A DNA stretch of 64,000 bases from Corynebacterium maris DSM 45190 (GCF_000442645.1 NC_021915.1:186001-250000); one strand, 5' to 3'. Positions 42,001-50,621 are shown, numbered from the stretch's first letter. The notes: a model not told the origin generated them from the sequence alone. Made by a program: numbers and translations.

Positions 42001-42023
42001 GGATGAAGGAATCAGTACGGGGC

Positions 42024-42788
42024 TTAGAAGTTGAGCTTCTTCATGATCTGGCTGGGCAGGTTCTTCAGCACCAGCGAGACGGGCCCGAAGAGCTTGTGCA
42101 CGAAGATGGACTCCTTGCGCTGCACGACGGCCTCGACGGTGGCCTTGGCCACGTCGTCGACGTCGACGGTCAGCGGGGCTTCCTTGCCGTCCGGGGTGCT
42201 CGACATCTTGGTGCGCACCTGGCCCGGGCGCACGACGAGCACGTTGACGCCGCTGTCTTCCAGGGCGACGCCCAGCTGGGTGTAGAAGCCGTCCACGCCG
42301 GCCTTGGAGGCGCCGTAGACGAAGTTGGAGCGGCGCACGCGCTGGCCCGCCACCGAGCTCAGCGCCACGATCGCGCCGTGGCCCTGGTTCTTCATGGCCT
42401 GGCCGAGCAGCACGCCGACAGAGACATACGCCGTGTAGTTGATCTGGGCGGACTCGACGGCGGCCTCGTGGTCCTGCCACAGGGCTTCCTGATCGCCCAG
42501 GGTGCCGAAGGCCACGACGGCCACGTCCACGTCGCCGTCGGCGAAGGCGGTCTGGATGACCTCCGGGTGGGAATCGGTGTCGAGGGCGTCGAAGTCGACG
42601 GTGACGACCTCCGCGCCGGCTTGTTTGAGTTCGGCGCGGGCGGCCTCGATGCGCGGGGAGCCCTTGCGCGCGGCGAGGGTGACCTTGGCGGGGCCGCGGG
42701 AGAGGAACTCCTCGACGATGCCGAGGCCGATCTCGGAGGTGCCGCCGAGGAGCAGAATGTGTTGGGCTTGGCCCACTGCGTTGAGCAT
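42024..42788 (-). CDS. dprE2: Decaprenylphosphoryl-2-keto-ribose reductase DprE2
   Basis: A 254-residue short-chain dehydrogenase. LLGGTSEIGLGI is the N-terminal cofactor motif, and FVYGASKAG carries the YxxxK catalytic pair, with SSVAGQRVRRSN providing the serine. DprE2 reduces the 2-keto intermediate made by DprE1 to decaprenyl-phospho-arabinose with NADH. It is 30 bp downstream of dprE1 in the same operon, the conserved arrangement. Works at the cytoplasmic or periplasmic face of the membrane with DprE1. Confidence 0.94.
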   Translation of the reverse strand: MLNAVGQAQHILLLGGTSEIGLGIVEEFLSRGPAKVTLAARKGSPRIEAARAELKQAGAEVVTVDFDALDTDSHPEVIQTAFADGDVDVAVVAFGTLGDQEALWQDHEAAVESAQINYTAYVSVGVLLGQAMKNQGHGAIVALSSVAGQRVRRSNFVYGASKAGVDGFYTQLGVALEDSGVNVLVVRPGQVRTKMSSTPDGKEAPLTVDVDDVAKATVEAVVQRKESIFVHKLFGPVSLVLKNLPSQIMKKLNF

Positions 42789-42817
42789 GTGCTGATTTCT
42801 CCTAGAAGGTGGTGGGG

Positions 42818-44236
42818 TTAGTGCAGCTCGAGGCGGCGCGACATGTCGGAGGCGAAGACGCCGGTCGGGTCGATCTCGTTGCGGGTTGTCAGCCAGCCTT
42901 CCATGCCCGGGTACATCTGGTGGAACATTTCCGGGGAGGTGCGCGACTCCTTGGCCAAGTAGAGGCGGCCGCCGAACTCGAGGACGCGCTTGTCCAGCTC
43001 GTCCAAGAAGGCGTGCAGGCCCTTACGGATGGGGAAGTCCACGCACACGTTCCAGCCCTTCATCGGGTACGACAGCGGGGCACGGTTGCCTTCGCCGAAG
43101 AGCTTAAACACGTTGAGGGCGGAGTAATGCCCGGAGGCCTGGATGTCGCGGATAATGTCCTTGAACGGTTCGACGGCCTCGGTGGGCACGACGAACTGGT
43201 ACTGCAGGAAGCCGGCCGGGCCGTAGCCGCGGTTCCACTTACCGATCATGTCCAGCGGCTGATAGAACTGCGTGAGGTTTTCGATGTTGTTCTGCGAGGG
43301 CGCACCCATGGCGTAGTAGAGCTCACCGATGGTGTTCAGCGTCAGCTTGTTCATCGTCCAGGACGGGAAGATGTCCGGCACCGTCATCAGTTTCGGGGCA
43401 GAGAACTTCAGCGGGTCCTTCGCCAGCTTCGGGGCGAACTCCTCGAGCTGGGCGAGCGTGGCCAGCGAACCGCGCGAGATCGTGGAGCGTCCCAGCTTCG
43501 GGGCCGGATTGATCGCGTCGAACCAGGCGGAGGAGTACTCGTAGTTGGCTTCCGCGCCGGAGGAGTGCTCGGCGACGGTCTCGTCCAGGTTGTCGGTGCG
43601 CACCGTATCCGAGATGAAGTAGGCGGTCTCCGTCTTGGTCATCTTGATCACCGCGCGCAGGATGATGCCCGTGAGTCCCATGCCGCCGACGGTGGCCCAG
43701 AACAGGGTGGCGTCCGGGTCGTCCGGCGAGCCTTCCGGCTCCAAGTGGAGGATGCGGCCGTCGGCCACGAGCAGCTCCATGGACACGACGTGTTCGCCGA
43801 AGGCGCCGGCCGTGTGGTGGTTTTTGCCGTGGATGTCCGGGCCGATCGCACCGCCGATGGTGACCTGGCGGGTGCCGGGCAGAACGGGGACCCAGAGGCC
43901 GAAGGGGATGGCGGCCTTCATTAGCTGGTCCAGGGTCACGCCGCCGTCCACGTCGACCAGGGCGGTCTCTGGGTCGATGGAGTGGATGCGGTTGAGCTGC
44001 TGCATGTCGATGACCAGGCCGCCGCCGTTTTGGGCGGGGTCGCCGTAGGAGCGGCCCATGCCGCGGGCGATGACGCCGCGGCGCTTATGCTGGGGGAGAT
44101 CTTCATTCTGCTCGGCGACCTGGGTTACGGCCTTGACGATGGTGTCCAGGTCCGGCGTGGATAACACGTGGGCGGTGGACGGCGAGGTGCGGCCCCAGCC
44201 GGTCAGCGATTTCTCTGTGGTGTGAAGGTTCATCAT
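42818..44236 (-). CDS. dprE1: Decaprenylphosphoryl-ribose oxidase DprE1
   Basis: About 472 residues. It is a VAO-type FAD enzyme (FAD domain with RGMGRSYGDPAQNGGG and PGTRQVTIGGAIGPDIHGKNHH) that oxidises decaprenyl-phospho-ribose as the first step of epimerisation to arabinose. The block GWNVCVDFP contains the cysteine (codon 43043-43045) equivalent to Cys387 of M. tuberculosis DprE1, the residue trapped by benzothiazinones. The start at the ATGATG near 44236 is chosen; a longer in-frame form beginning at 44275 has no homology to the family N-terminus. Confidence 0.94.
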   Translation of the reverse strand: MMNLHTTEKSLTGWGRTSPSTAHVLSTPDLDTIVKAVTQVAEQNEDLPQHKRRGVIARGMGRSYGDPAQNGGGLVIDMQQLNRIHSIDPETALVDVDGGVTLDQLMKAAIPFGLWVPVLPGTRQVTIGGAIGPDIHGKNHHTAGAFGEHVVSMELLVADGRILHLEPEGSPDDPDATLFWATVGGMGLTGIILRAVIKMTKTETAYFISDTVRTDNLDETVAEHSSGAEANYEYSSAWFDAINPAPKLGRSTISRGSLATLAQLEEFAPKLAKDPLKFSAPKLMTVPDIFPSWTMNKLTLNTIGELYYAMGAPSQNNIENLTQFYQPLDMIGKWNRGYGPAGFLQYQFVVPTEAVEPFKDIIRDIQASGHYSALNVFKLFGEGNRAPLSYPMKGWNVCVDFPIRKGLHAFLDELDKRVLEFGGRLYLAKESRTSPEMFHQMYPGMEGWLTTRNEIDPTGVFASDMSRRLELH

Positions 44237-44631
44237 CCGATTCTTCTCATGTAGCGAGTACGTGCTCGATCTCAATCCTTTGATTGAGTGCCGAGTCTAA
44301 GCCTACTCCGTATTCGTCGTTCCTTTAAGCTCTAAGGGTTCAGGGTTTATGGACCCCATTGCCAGAAAAGGGCGTTTCGTTACTCGTATTAAAGGTTGTC
44401 CCCAGAAGTGGGCGGGCCCTCGGTGTGATGAATTTAAATCTCTCAGTAAAAATTAATACTTTAAGCTGGGGGAATGCCCTCAAGGTGCTTTCATTGATCC
44501 GTCAACTTCTTTGCGGGAGCGGTCTCGCTATTTCGTTGACGACGCAACCGTGGCATACTTGAAATTAACCGACAGCGAGCATCCGCTTGCTGCTCGGAGT
44601 TCATGAACCCCGATTCGAAAGGAACATCAAT
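44237..44631. other. AT-richer intergenic region with the small peptide's promoter
   Basis: No convincing gene. The segment 44420-44470 is clearly AT-rich. TTGACG (44536) followed by CATACTTG (44554-44561) is a possible promoter for the peptide gene at 44632, though the spacing is not ideal. A CGAGCA/TGCTCG stem at about 44576-44596 lies in the leader. Confidence 0.4.
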
Positions 44632-44751
44632 ATGTTCGACGTTCTCACCTCCCTGTCCGCTAACCTCTTCGCTGAGGGCGGCGTGCTGGGCTCCCTGCTC
44701 ACCGTCGTGCAGGACGTTGCAGACGCCATCCGTGGTGTCTTCGTCAACTAG
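44632..44751 (+). CDS. 39-residue amphipathic peptide, candidate corynebacterial porin-type protein
   Basis: The sequence starts MFDVLTSLSANLFAEGG and continues as a second helix to ...IRGVFVN. It has no signal peptide, is acidic (four D/E, one R), and both halves are amphipathic with an EGG hinge. AAAGGAA lies 7 nt upstream of the ATG and a clear terminator follows. The size, acidity, helix content and missing signal peptide recall PorA/PorH, the small cell-wall channel peptides of Corynebacterium, but I find no specific match. It lies divergently upstream of dprE1. Confidence 0.6.
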   Translation: MFDVLTSLSANLFAEGGVLGSLLTVVQDVADAIRGVFVN

Positions 44752-45341
44752 GAAAGACTGAAACTCATCTGAGTTTCTCGTTGCCCGCCACCCTTCGGGG
44801 TGGCGGGTTTCGCACTTTCTGGGTGCGCTTAGTTTCAGAGGGGCGCTGCAACATCTTCGCCTAGAAGGGTTGCGAGGGTCGGTACGGTTTTGTTCCAGGG
44901 CCCTCCGCTCAGGGATGCGCATGGGGTGCGCTCGAGGGCGTGCATCTCTGGCTCTTCAGCGCGCTATTGAGATGGCTCCCTGGGGCAGCGAGCTGCGACG
45001 CACTGCTTGACGGTCAATGCCCTTTTGCCCTCGCTCTCGGGCTCGGAGGGCAAAAACGCGCGTGCACGAAGGCACTTAAAGATGACTGAACGGGCCCTGG
45101 CCCTTAACCCAGCGCTTAAAGACTGACCGTCCGCCGGACGTCGATAAGCGGCGAAAGCTATCAAGTCGCCTTCTGTAAGAGGGCAGAGCCTGATGTTCGC
45201 CCCAGGCAGGCCCGCCCGGGTGTCCTGAACATTTACCGGGCAGGAGAGGCTACTTGACGACGTCGTCAAGCAACCGGCACCACATGAGTGCCAGCTTGCC
45301 TTGATAGCTGCCACCCGAAGTGGGCAGCAGCCTCCAGAAAA
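44752..45341. other. 590-bp region without a convincing gene; contains an inverted repeat
   Basis: After the terminator no open frame on either strand has a ribosome-binding site or good codon use. TTTTGCCCTC / GAGGGCAAAA (45023-45032 and 45046-45055) is a perfect 10-bp inverted repeat whose 3' sides end in A-runs on both strands, so it is not a terminator. Together with the adjacent pseudogene it looks like eroded sequence. Confidence 0.45.
44784..44811 (+). terminator. Rho-independent terminator of the small peptide gene
   Basis: cccgcca-cccttcgggg-tggcggg forms a strong stem with a stable TTCG loop core, followed by TTT, 33 bp after the stop codon at 44751. Confidence 0.85.
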
Positions 45342-46081
45342 TTACTTTGCCGCGTGCGCAGCGAGACGCTCAAAAGCGACCAGGGCGAGCGAGGCTGCCT
45401 GGTCACCGAGGACCTCGTCGTCAAACGTGGCGAAGGGGGAGTGGTTCCACTCGCGCTCTTCTTCCGGGATCTCTTCGTTGCCCGAGCCGTAGAACATGAA
45501 CGTGCCCGGGATTTCGCTCAGCACATAGCCGGAGTCCTCCGAACCCATGAAGGACACCTCCAGCGGGCGCAGCGTCTCCTCTCCGAAAGCGTGGCCGAAG
45601 ACGGAGACGGCGAAGTCGTTTTCGGTGGAGTCGGTGAACGCGGCCGGGTACATCTCCTGGAAGTCCACGTCCACGCTCGCCCCGTGCGCGGCGGCGACGT
45701 GGGTGGCCACGGTGTGGATCCGCTCGCGGACCATGGCGACGTCGTCGTTGTGCATCACGCGCACCGACCCGCCGAGATCCACCGTGGCGGGAATCGCGTT
45801 GAACACGCCCACGCCGGCGGAGAGGCTGGTAATCGACGGCACGACGGGGCGCAGCACGCTCATTCTGCGGGTGACCGCGGTCTGTAGGGCGAGAATGATC
45901 TCTGCGGCGATGGGCTTGGATCGATGGCGGCCTGTGGGTTGGAGGAGTGACCGCCGACGCCGTTGACGCGGATGCGCAGGTTATTCGACGAGGCCATGAT
46001 CGGCCCGGAAATGTAGTGGTAGGTCCGCTTGCCCTGTGGGTCGACGTGCGAATGACCACCCACACCTGCGGGCAGGTATTT
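45342..46081 (-). pseudogene. M20-family amidohydrolase/aminoacylase remnant
   Basis: The C-terminal half of an M20 peptidase is recognisable: YHYISGPIMASSNNLRIRVNG and GVGGHSSNPQAAIDP in one frame, then KPIAAEIILALQTAVTRRMSVLRP, GSEDSGYVL and WNHSPFATFDDEVLG in another. The frame changes near 45916-45920, where GATCC-AAGCCC looks like a single-base loss within a Pro codon. At the 5' side the frame hits a stop codon at 46082-46084, and the N-terminal catalytic region with the zinc ligands is missing. The gene therefore cannot make an active enzyme. Confidence 0.82.
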
Positions 46082-46102
46082 CTACCGGAGGCATAAGCTC
46101 CA

Positions 46103-46108
46103 TACAAT
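46103..46108 (+). promoter_or_regulatory. -10 element (TACAAT) of leaderless phoU
   Basis: TACAAT is 6 nt upstream of the phoU ATG at 46115, so the transcript probably starts at or next to the start codon. Confidence 0.6.
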
Positions 46109-46114
46109 GGAAAC

Positions 46115-46822
46115 ATGCGCGTCATCTACCGTGAAGAGCTCGACGCTTTCTCCCGAGACCTCGTCATCATGTGCGACACCGTGCGCACCGTCATGGCCCA
46201 GGCCTCTGTGGGGCTGATCGAGGGGTCCCTCACTGCGACGGAGGAGGCCCTGTCTGCCGCGGCGGGACTCGACGAGCTCAAAGCGCGCTGCGAACAGCGG
46301 GCCATCGACTTGCTCGCCCGACAAACCCCGCTCGCGAGCGACCTGCGCCAGGTGGTCACCTCGATCTACATCGTCACCAACTTCGACCGCATGGGCGCCC
46401 TCGCCATGAGCATCGCTGAGCTCGCCCGCGGCCGACACCCCGAGCCAGCGCTGACGGAAGAAGTGGCGCCGCTGGTGGTGAAGGCCAGTGAACTGGTCCA
46501 GAGCATGGCCGCCAAAGTCCAGGGCCTGCTAGAGGATCCGGATGCGGACGTCGCGGTTGCGCTGGCCGGCGAGGACGACGCCGTGGATAAGATCCGCGAT
46601 GAGATGGTGGCTATGGCCACTCTGCGGCCCTGGCCGCATGAGGCCCGGCACGCGGCGGACACGGTGCTGCTCGCCAGGTTCTACGAGCGCTACGGCGATC
46701 ACTGCGTCAGCGTCGCCAGCCGCATCGTCTACCTGACCACGGGGATGGATCCCGAAACCTACCTGGCCCAGCGCGAAGGCGACGATGCCCCGGAGAAGGG
46801 CTACTGGCCCGAGGGGTCCTAA
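46115..46822 (+). CDS. phoU: Phosphate-uptake regulator PhoU
   Basis: A 235-residue all-helical protein with two PhoU repeats (about residues 10-95 and 115-215). DLRQVVTSIYIVTNFDRMGALAMSIAELA and the second-repeat counterpart (DTVLLARFYERYGDHCVSVASRIVYL) carry the E/D(K)xxxD metal-cluster motif. PhoU mediates phosphate-dependent inhibition of the PstSCAB/PhoR system. Unusually no pst or phoR gene is adjacent. The start is leaderless. It faces a convergent methyltransferase gene 6 bp away. Confidence 0.92.
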   Translation: MRVIYREELDAFSRDLVIMCDTVRTVMAQASVGLIEGSLTATEEALSAAAGLDELKARCEQRAIDLLARQTPLASDLRQVVTSIYIVTNFDRMGALAMSIAELARGRHPEPALTEEVAPLVVKASELVQSMAAKVQGLLEDPDADVAVALAGEDDAVDKIRDEMVAMATLRPWPHEARHAADTVLLARFYERYGDHCVSVASRIVYLTTGMDPETYLAQREGDDAPEKGYWPEGS

Positions 46823-46828
46823 AGAAGG

Positions 46829-47422
46829 TCAGGCGCGGCGCGAGCCCTTCGAACCCTGCCCCTGATCGAGGATCAGCGGGGAGAAGCGGTACTCGCCGTG
46901 CTCGGTGATGGTCAGCTCCTCGCCACGCACCACTTTGAGCAGCACGCCGGCCACCGGAATGACCATGATCCCGCCCGGGCTGAGCTGCTGGACCAGATCG
47001 TCGGGAAGCTCCGTCGGGTCCGCGGACACCAGGATCCGGTCGTAGGGGCCCTTGTCCGGAAGCCCGTGAACGTCGGCCTCCGCGTTGACCATCGTGGTGT
47101 TGCCCAGCCCCTCGGCCTTGACGTTCGCCAAGCCGAAAGCCATGAGCTCCGGGAGCAGCTCCGTGCCGATCACCGAGCCTTCTTCCCCGGTCAGCGTGGC
47201 CAACAGCGCCGTGGACCAGCCGGAGCCGGTGCCGACGTCCAAGACGCGTTGCCCCGGCTGCACGTCCAGTAGCGCCAGCATCTTCGCCAGCGTGCTCGGC
47301 CTGGTGTCGGTTTTGCCGTGCCCGATCGGCAGCGGAGAATCGATCTGCCAGTCGTCTTTATGTTCCGGGCGGACGAATCGGCTGCGGTGGACGGTTTCCA
47401 TGACCTGGGCGATGTGGTCCAT
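46829..47422 (-). CDS. Protein-L-isoaspartate O-methyltransferase-like protein (Pcm)
   Basis: A 197-residue SAM-dependent methyltransferase. VLDVGTGSGWSTALLA is the SAM-binding motif I, and the preceding SPLPIGHGKTDTRPSTLAKML resembles the TISQP substrate loop of Pcm although the residues differ. DRILVSADPTELPDDLVQQLSPGGIMVIPV fits motifs II and III. The enzyme would repair isoaspartyl damage or act on a related substrate. The unusual loop makes the exact substrate uncertain. Convergent with phoU. Confidence 0.78.
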   Translation of the reverse strand: MDHIAQVMETVHRSRFVRPEHKDDWQIDSPLPIGHGKTDTRPSTLAKMLALLDVQPGQRVLDVGTGSGWSTALLATLTGEEGSVIGTELLPELMAFGLANVKAEGLGNTTMVNAEADVHGLPDKGPYDRILVSADPTELPDDLVQQLSPGGIMVIPVAGVLLKVVRGEELTITEHGEYRFSPLILDQGQGSKGSRRA

Positions 47423-47686
47423 GCGGGCTCCTCCAGAGAGATCGGCGGATACTCATGAAAGTCTACCTATCTCTGAGAAATTAGCCCAGGGTTATGGGAG
47501 AGATTTTGCCTGCGGCAGCGCGGAGATCTGGTGGGCGCCGGGTTCGGCGGGTGTGCCCGTGGCGGCTGGGGCGGGTGCGGCGGGCGGGCGAAAGGTGAGC
47601 GGCCAGCGTAAATGTAGTACCTATGTTATGGCGTGTAATGTATAGTGGGAATTATGTAACCCAGATCACTAAAGGTGGCGGCCACT

Positions 47687-48823
47687 ATGTTCACACTCCG
47701 GTCCCGACGCACCCGCGCGGGCCTTCTTTGCCTCGGCGTCGCATCTGCACTCGCGTTGAGCGCGTGCTCCACGACGGACACCACCCAGACCGAGGCCGCG
47801 GCCGACGATTCCGTCGCCGTGGCCGCGGCGGAATCCTCCGCCGGGACCGTCACCCGCGAGATCACCGCCAACGACTTCCCGGTCAACGTCGTCGAATCCA
47901 CCCACCCCGCGAAAGACGCCCCCGCAGAGGGCGAGCTGCGCGTGACCCTGCTGGGCACCGGCAGCCCCGTGCCCAGCACGGAGCGCTTCGGCTTCTCGAT
48001 CCTGATCCAGGCCGGCGACATGAACTACATGGTGGACGCCGGCCGCGGCGCCGTCGTCCGCCTCACCCAGGCCGGCATTGAAGCCGGCCAGCTCGACGGC
48101 CTGATCCTGACGCACTACCACTCCGACCACGTCCTGAGCATCGATGATTTGTGGATGACCGGGTACGTCCCTGCCTTCGGCGGACGCGACGACGGCGACT
48201 TCATGGTCTACGGCCCCGAGGGCGTGGGCACCATCGTCGACAACCTCTACGCCGCCTTCGAAAACGACCGCCAGGTCCGCGACGCGGACGGCGAGCTCGA
48301 CATCGAGACCACCGGCATCGGCTGGGAGGAATTCTCCGAAGAGGGCGTGGTCCTGGAAAACGACGGACTTGAAGTGACGATGTTCGACGTCCAACACGAC
48401 CCCGCCAACGTCATCCTGCCGTCGCAGGGCTACCGCATCGACTACGGCGAGCACTCCGTGCTCATCAGCGGCGATACCATCCCGCACCCCAACGTCGTCG
48501 AATACGGCACAAACGTCGACCTGCTCATCCACGAGGTCGCCGCCTTCGAAGACCCGGACGTGCTGCCGCAGGTCATCTCGCACCACACCACCCCGGAGCA
48601 GGCGGGCGAGATCTTCCGCGACGCCGACCCGGAGATGGCCGTCTACACCCACTTCGTCAACGGCATCCCGGGCAAGGTCGACGGCATCTCCGACGAAGAG
48701 ATGATCGCCCGCACCAAGGAAAACTTCGACGGCGACGTCGTCCTCGGTGAAGACCTGATGGTCTTTTCCATCACCGACGACGGCATCGAGATGCTCGACC
48801 AGCAGGCGCTGAGCGAGCGCTAG
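47687..48823 (+). CDS. Metallo-beta-lactamase-fold lipoprotein (AtsA/arylsulfatase-like)
   Basis: A 378-residue protein with a lipobox LSAC (Cys at about residue 23 of the form starting MFTLRSR), so it is lipid-anchored outside the cell membrane. LTHYHSDHV is the HxHxDH zinc motif; GTGSPVPSTERFGFSILIQ is the N-terminal strand pair of the ElaC/AtsA subgroup, and ISGDTIPHPNVVEYGTNVDLLIHE contributes further zinc ligands. The ATG at 47687 has AAAGGTGG upstream; a GTG at 47675 is less likely. TATAGT at 47641 may be its -10. The substrate is unknown; sulfate esters or lactones are possible. Confidence 0.82.
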   Translation: MFTLRSRRTRAGLLCLGVASALALSACSTTDTTQTEAAADDSVAVAAAESSAGTVTREITANDFPVNVVESTHPAKDAPAEGELRVTLLGTGSPVPSTERFGFSILIQAGDMNYMVDAGRGAVVRLTQAGIEAGQLDGLILTHYHSDHVLSIDDLWMTGYVPAFGGRDDGDFMVYGPEGVGTIVDNLYAAFENDRQVRDADGELDIETTGIGWEEFSEEGVVLENDGLEVTMFDVQHDPANVILPSQGYRIDYGEHSVLISGDTIPHPNVVEYGTNVDLLIHEVAAFEDPDVLPQVISHHTTPEQAGEIFRDADPEMAVYTHFVNGIPGKVDGISDEEMIARTKENFDGDVVLGEDLMVFSITDDGIEMLDQQALSER

Positions 48824-48903
48824 CGGGCGGGCGGCCGGGTGCGGGGCTGGTTTTCTCTAGACTCGGGACGTACCCGATCATGGATTAAAGGCGGCCCCAC
48901 ACC

Positions 48904-50151
48904 GTGAAAACCCCGATTCCCGATTACCTGGAACACGTCCTCGACGAGGTCCGCGACATCGACGAGGGAGAAGTCGAAGAAGGCCTTCCCCACATCGACG
49001 TCAAAGACCCCACCGAGCTGGCCGCGGCCGTGTGCACCGTCACCGGCAACGTCTACACCGCCGGAGACGCCGAGGTGACGTTCACGATGCAGTCGATCTC
49101 CAAGGCCTTCGTCTACGCGTTGGCGCTGCAGGAACTGGGCCGTAAAAAGGTGTTCGAGACCGTCGGCACGGAAGCCTCCGGCGAGCCGTTCAACGAGCTG
49201 TCCCTGGGCCGGGAGACCAACCGCCCGATGAACCCGATGATCAACGCCGGGGCGATCGCCGTCAACCAGCTGATCAACGGCGAAGACTCCAGCGTGGAGG
49301 ACCGGGTGGAGATCATCCGCGCGTTCCTCTCCGAGCTGGCCGGCCGGGAGTTAAAGGTCAACGAGGACATCCTCGACTCCGAGCTCGAGGACTCCGACCG
49401 CAACCTGGCGATCGCGCACATGCTCGCCAGCCACGGCGTCATCCACGACGACCCCCGCCAGGCGGTGATCAGCTACCAACGCCAGTGCAGCGTGGAAATC
49501 ACCGTCATAGACCTGGCGGTGATGTCGGCGACCCTGGCCAACGGCGGGGTGCAGCCGGTGACCGGCAAAAAGGTGCTCGACGCGGACGCCTGCCGGCTGG
49601 CGCTGGCGATGATGGGTACCGCCGGCATGTACGACGGCTCGGGGCGCTGGATGTCCACCGTGGGCATCCCCGCCAAATCAGGCGTCTCCGGCGGGCTATT
49701 GGGCACGCTGCCGGGCGAGCTCGGCCTGGCCACCCTGTCCCCGCGGCTGAACCCGCAAGGCAACAGCGTGCGCGGGGTGGCGATCTTCGAGCGCTTCTCC
49801 GAGGAAATGGGCCTGCACCTGATGGCCTCGGACCCGATCGGCACGCATGCGGTGCGCGGCATCGAGACCGAGGGCGAAGAAACGACCGTGCAACTACAAG
49901 GATCGATACATTTCGCCGCCGCGGAGCGCGCCCTGGACAAGCTCTCCGACTACGACTTTGACTGCGAGTGCATCGTGTTGGACGTCTCCCGGGTGTCCGG
50001 CTTCGAGAAAGTTGGCCGAGTGCTGGTCAAGGAGGGGCTACGCCGCCTGCGCGACGACGGCTTCGAGATCGCGATCTACGACCCGAAGGAGAAGTTCGGC
50101 GACCTAGAGTTCTCCGATGGTACGCGCGCTGAGGTGGTGGGGGAGGGTTAA
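48904..50151 (+). CDS. glsA: Glutaminase with C-terminal STAS domain
   Basis: A 415-residue protein with a GTG start. Residues 1 to about 310 are a serine-dependent beta-lactamase-fold glutaminase: MQSISKAF contains the catalytic Ser-x-x-Lys, NPMINAGAI and GTAGMYDGSGRW are family blocks, and AKSGVSGGL is near the third motif. It converts glutamine to glutamate and ammonia. Residues about 330-405 (VQLQGSIHFAAAERALDKLSD...CIVLDVSRVSGFEKVGRVLV) form a STAS domain, present in some actinobacterial glutaminases. The STAS part may sense a ligand or drive partner binding. Confidence 0.9.
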   Translation: MKTPIPDYLEHVLDEVRDIDEGEVEEGLPHIDVKDPTELAAAVCTVTGNVYTAGDAEVTFTMQSISKAFVYALALQELGRKKVFETVGTEASGEPFNELSLGRETNRPMNPMINAGAIAVNQLINGEDSSVEDRVEIIRAFLSELAGRELKVNEDILDSELEDSDRNLAIAHMLASHGVIHDDPRQAVISYQRQCSVEITVIDLAVMSATLANGGVQPVTGKKVLDADACRLALAMMGTAGMYDGSGRWMSTVGIPAKSGVSGGLLGTLPGELGLATLSPRLNPQGNSVRGVAIFERFSEEMGLHLMASDPIGTHAVRGIETEGEETTVQLQGSIHFAAAERALDKLSDYDFDCECIVLDVSRVSGFEKVGRVLVKEGLRRLRDDGFEIAIYDPKEKFGDLEFSDGTRAEVVGEG

Positions 50152-50338
50152 GCCTGTGCGGAGTCGACTCTTCATTCTCGCGATCCGGAAGGGCCTGGAC
50201 ACTGCAGGGCCGTCCCACAACCAGCTGGGCCCAGCTAAGTGGTGCAGCGCCTGCCTGGCGCACTGCGACGAACGAGACCGAGCAGGAGCGTGACGGAAGC
50301 CTGGCTACCTAAGAGATCCCGTCCCGGATGCGGTGCAA

Positions 50339-50500
50339 CTACTGGGCGGTCGTGGTGAGGTTGGGGAACTTGCGCTCGATCACCTCCAGGGTACGTCGGG
50401 CACTCTTGCGACGGAGCTTGGCCATGCGGCGCTTGCGCTCTGCCTCATGCGCTGCTTTGTTGAGCTGATCTTTTTTACCGTTCTCATTGATCGTCGTCAT
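50339..50500 (-). CDS. Small basic hypothetical protein (53 aa)
   Basis: Starting at MTTINENGKKDQLNKA, this 53-residue protein is highly basic through the middle (HEAERKRRMAKLRRKSARR) and ends VIERKFPNLTTTAQ. The helical, Arg/Lys-rich character suggests nucleic-acid or ribosome association. An in-frame ATG 13 codons earlier is less likely because the longer N-terminus does not look like coding sequence. I do not recognise the family. Single gene in a low-density region. Confidence 0.5.
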   Translation of the reverse strand: MTTINENGKKDQLNKAAHEAERKRRMAKLRRKSARRTLEVIERKFPNLTTTAQ

Positions 50501-50621
50501 GATCCCCGCCTCGTTACTAGTTATCTTCTCATTCCACATAGTTAGGCATGCGAGAACTTCCAGATCCCTACGAGTGCGACGTCGACTCGGTCGCGGGCCC
50601 AGACCAGAGAAGGTAGCGGTA

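Noticed and set aside
45023..45055. TTTTGCCCTC/GAGGGCAAAA inverted repeat as a terminator
   Set aside because: The T-runs are on the 5' side of the stem in both directions, so it cannot act as an intrinsic terminator.
44964..45314. A 116-codon minus-strand frame between the small peptide and the M20 remnant
   Set aside because: No ribosome-binding site or -10 at a suitable distance, unusual cysteine-rich composition and no recognisable motif; more likely non-coding.
45421..46125. A 234-codon open frame on the minus strand over the M20 remnant
   Set aside because: It is out of frame with the M20 homology and its translation is Arg/Pro/His-rich, as expected for a shadow frame in high-GC DNA; the pseudogene call explains the region better.
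50152..50338. Possible RNA gene between the glutaminase and the 53-aa gene
   Set aside because: GC-rich and with short stems, but no tRNA-like cloverleaf or terminator could be built.
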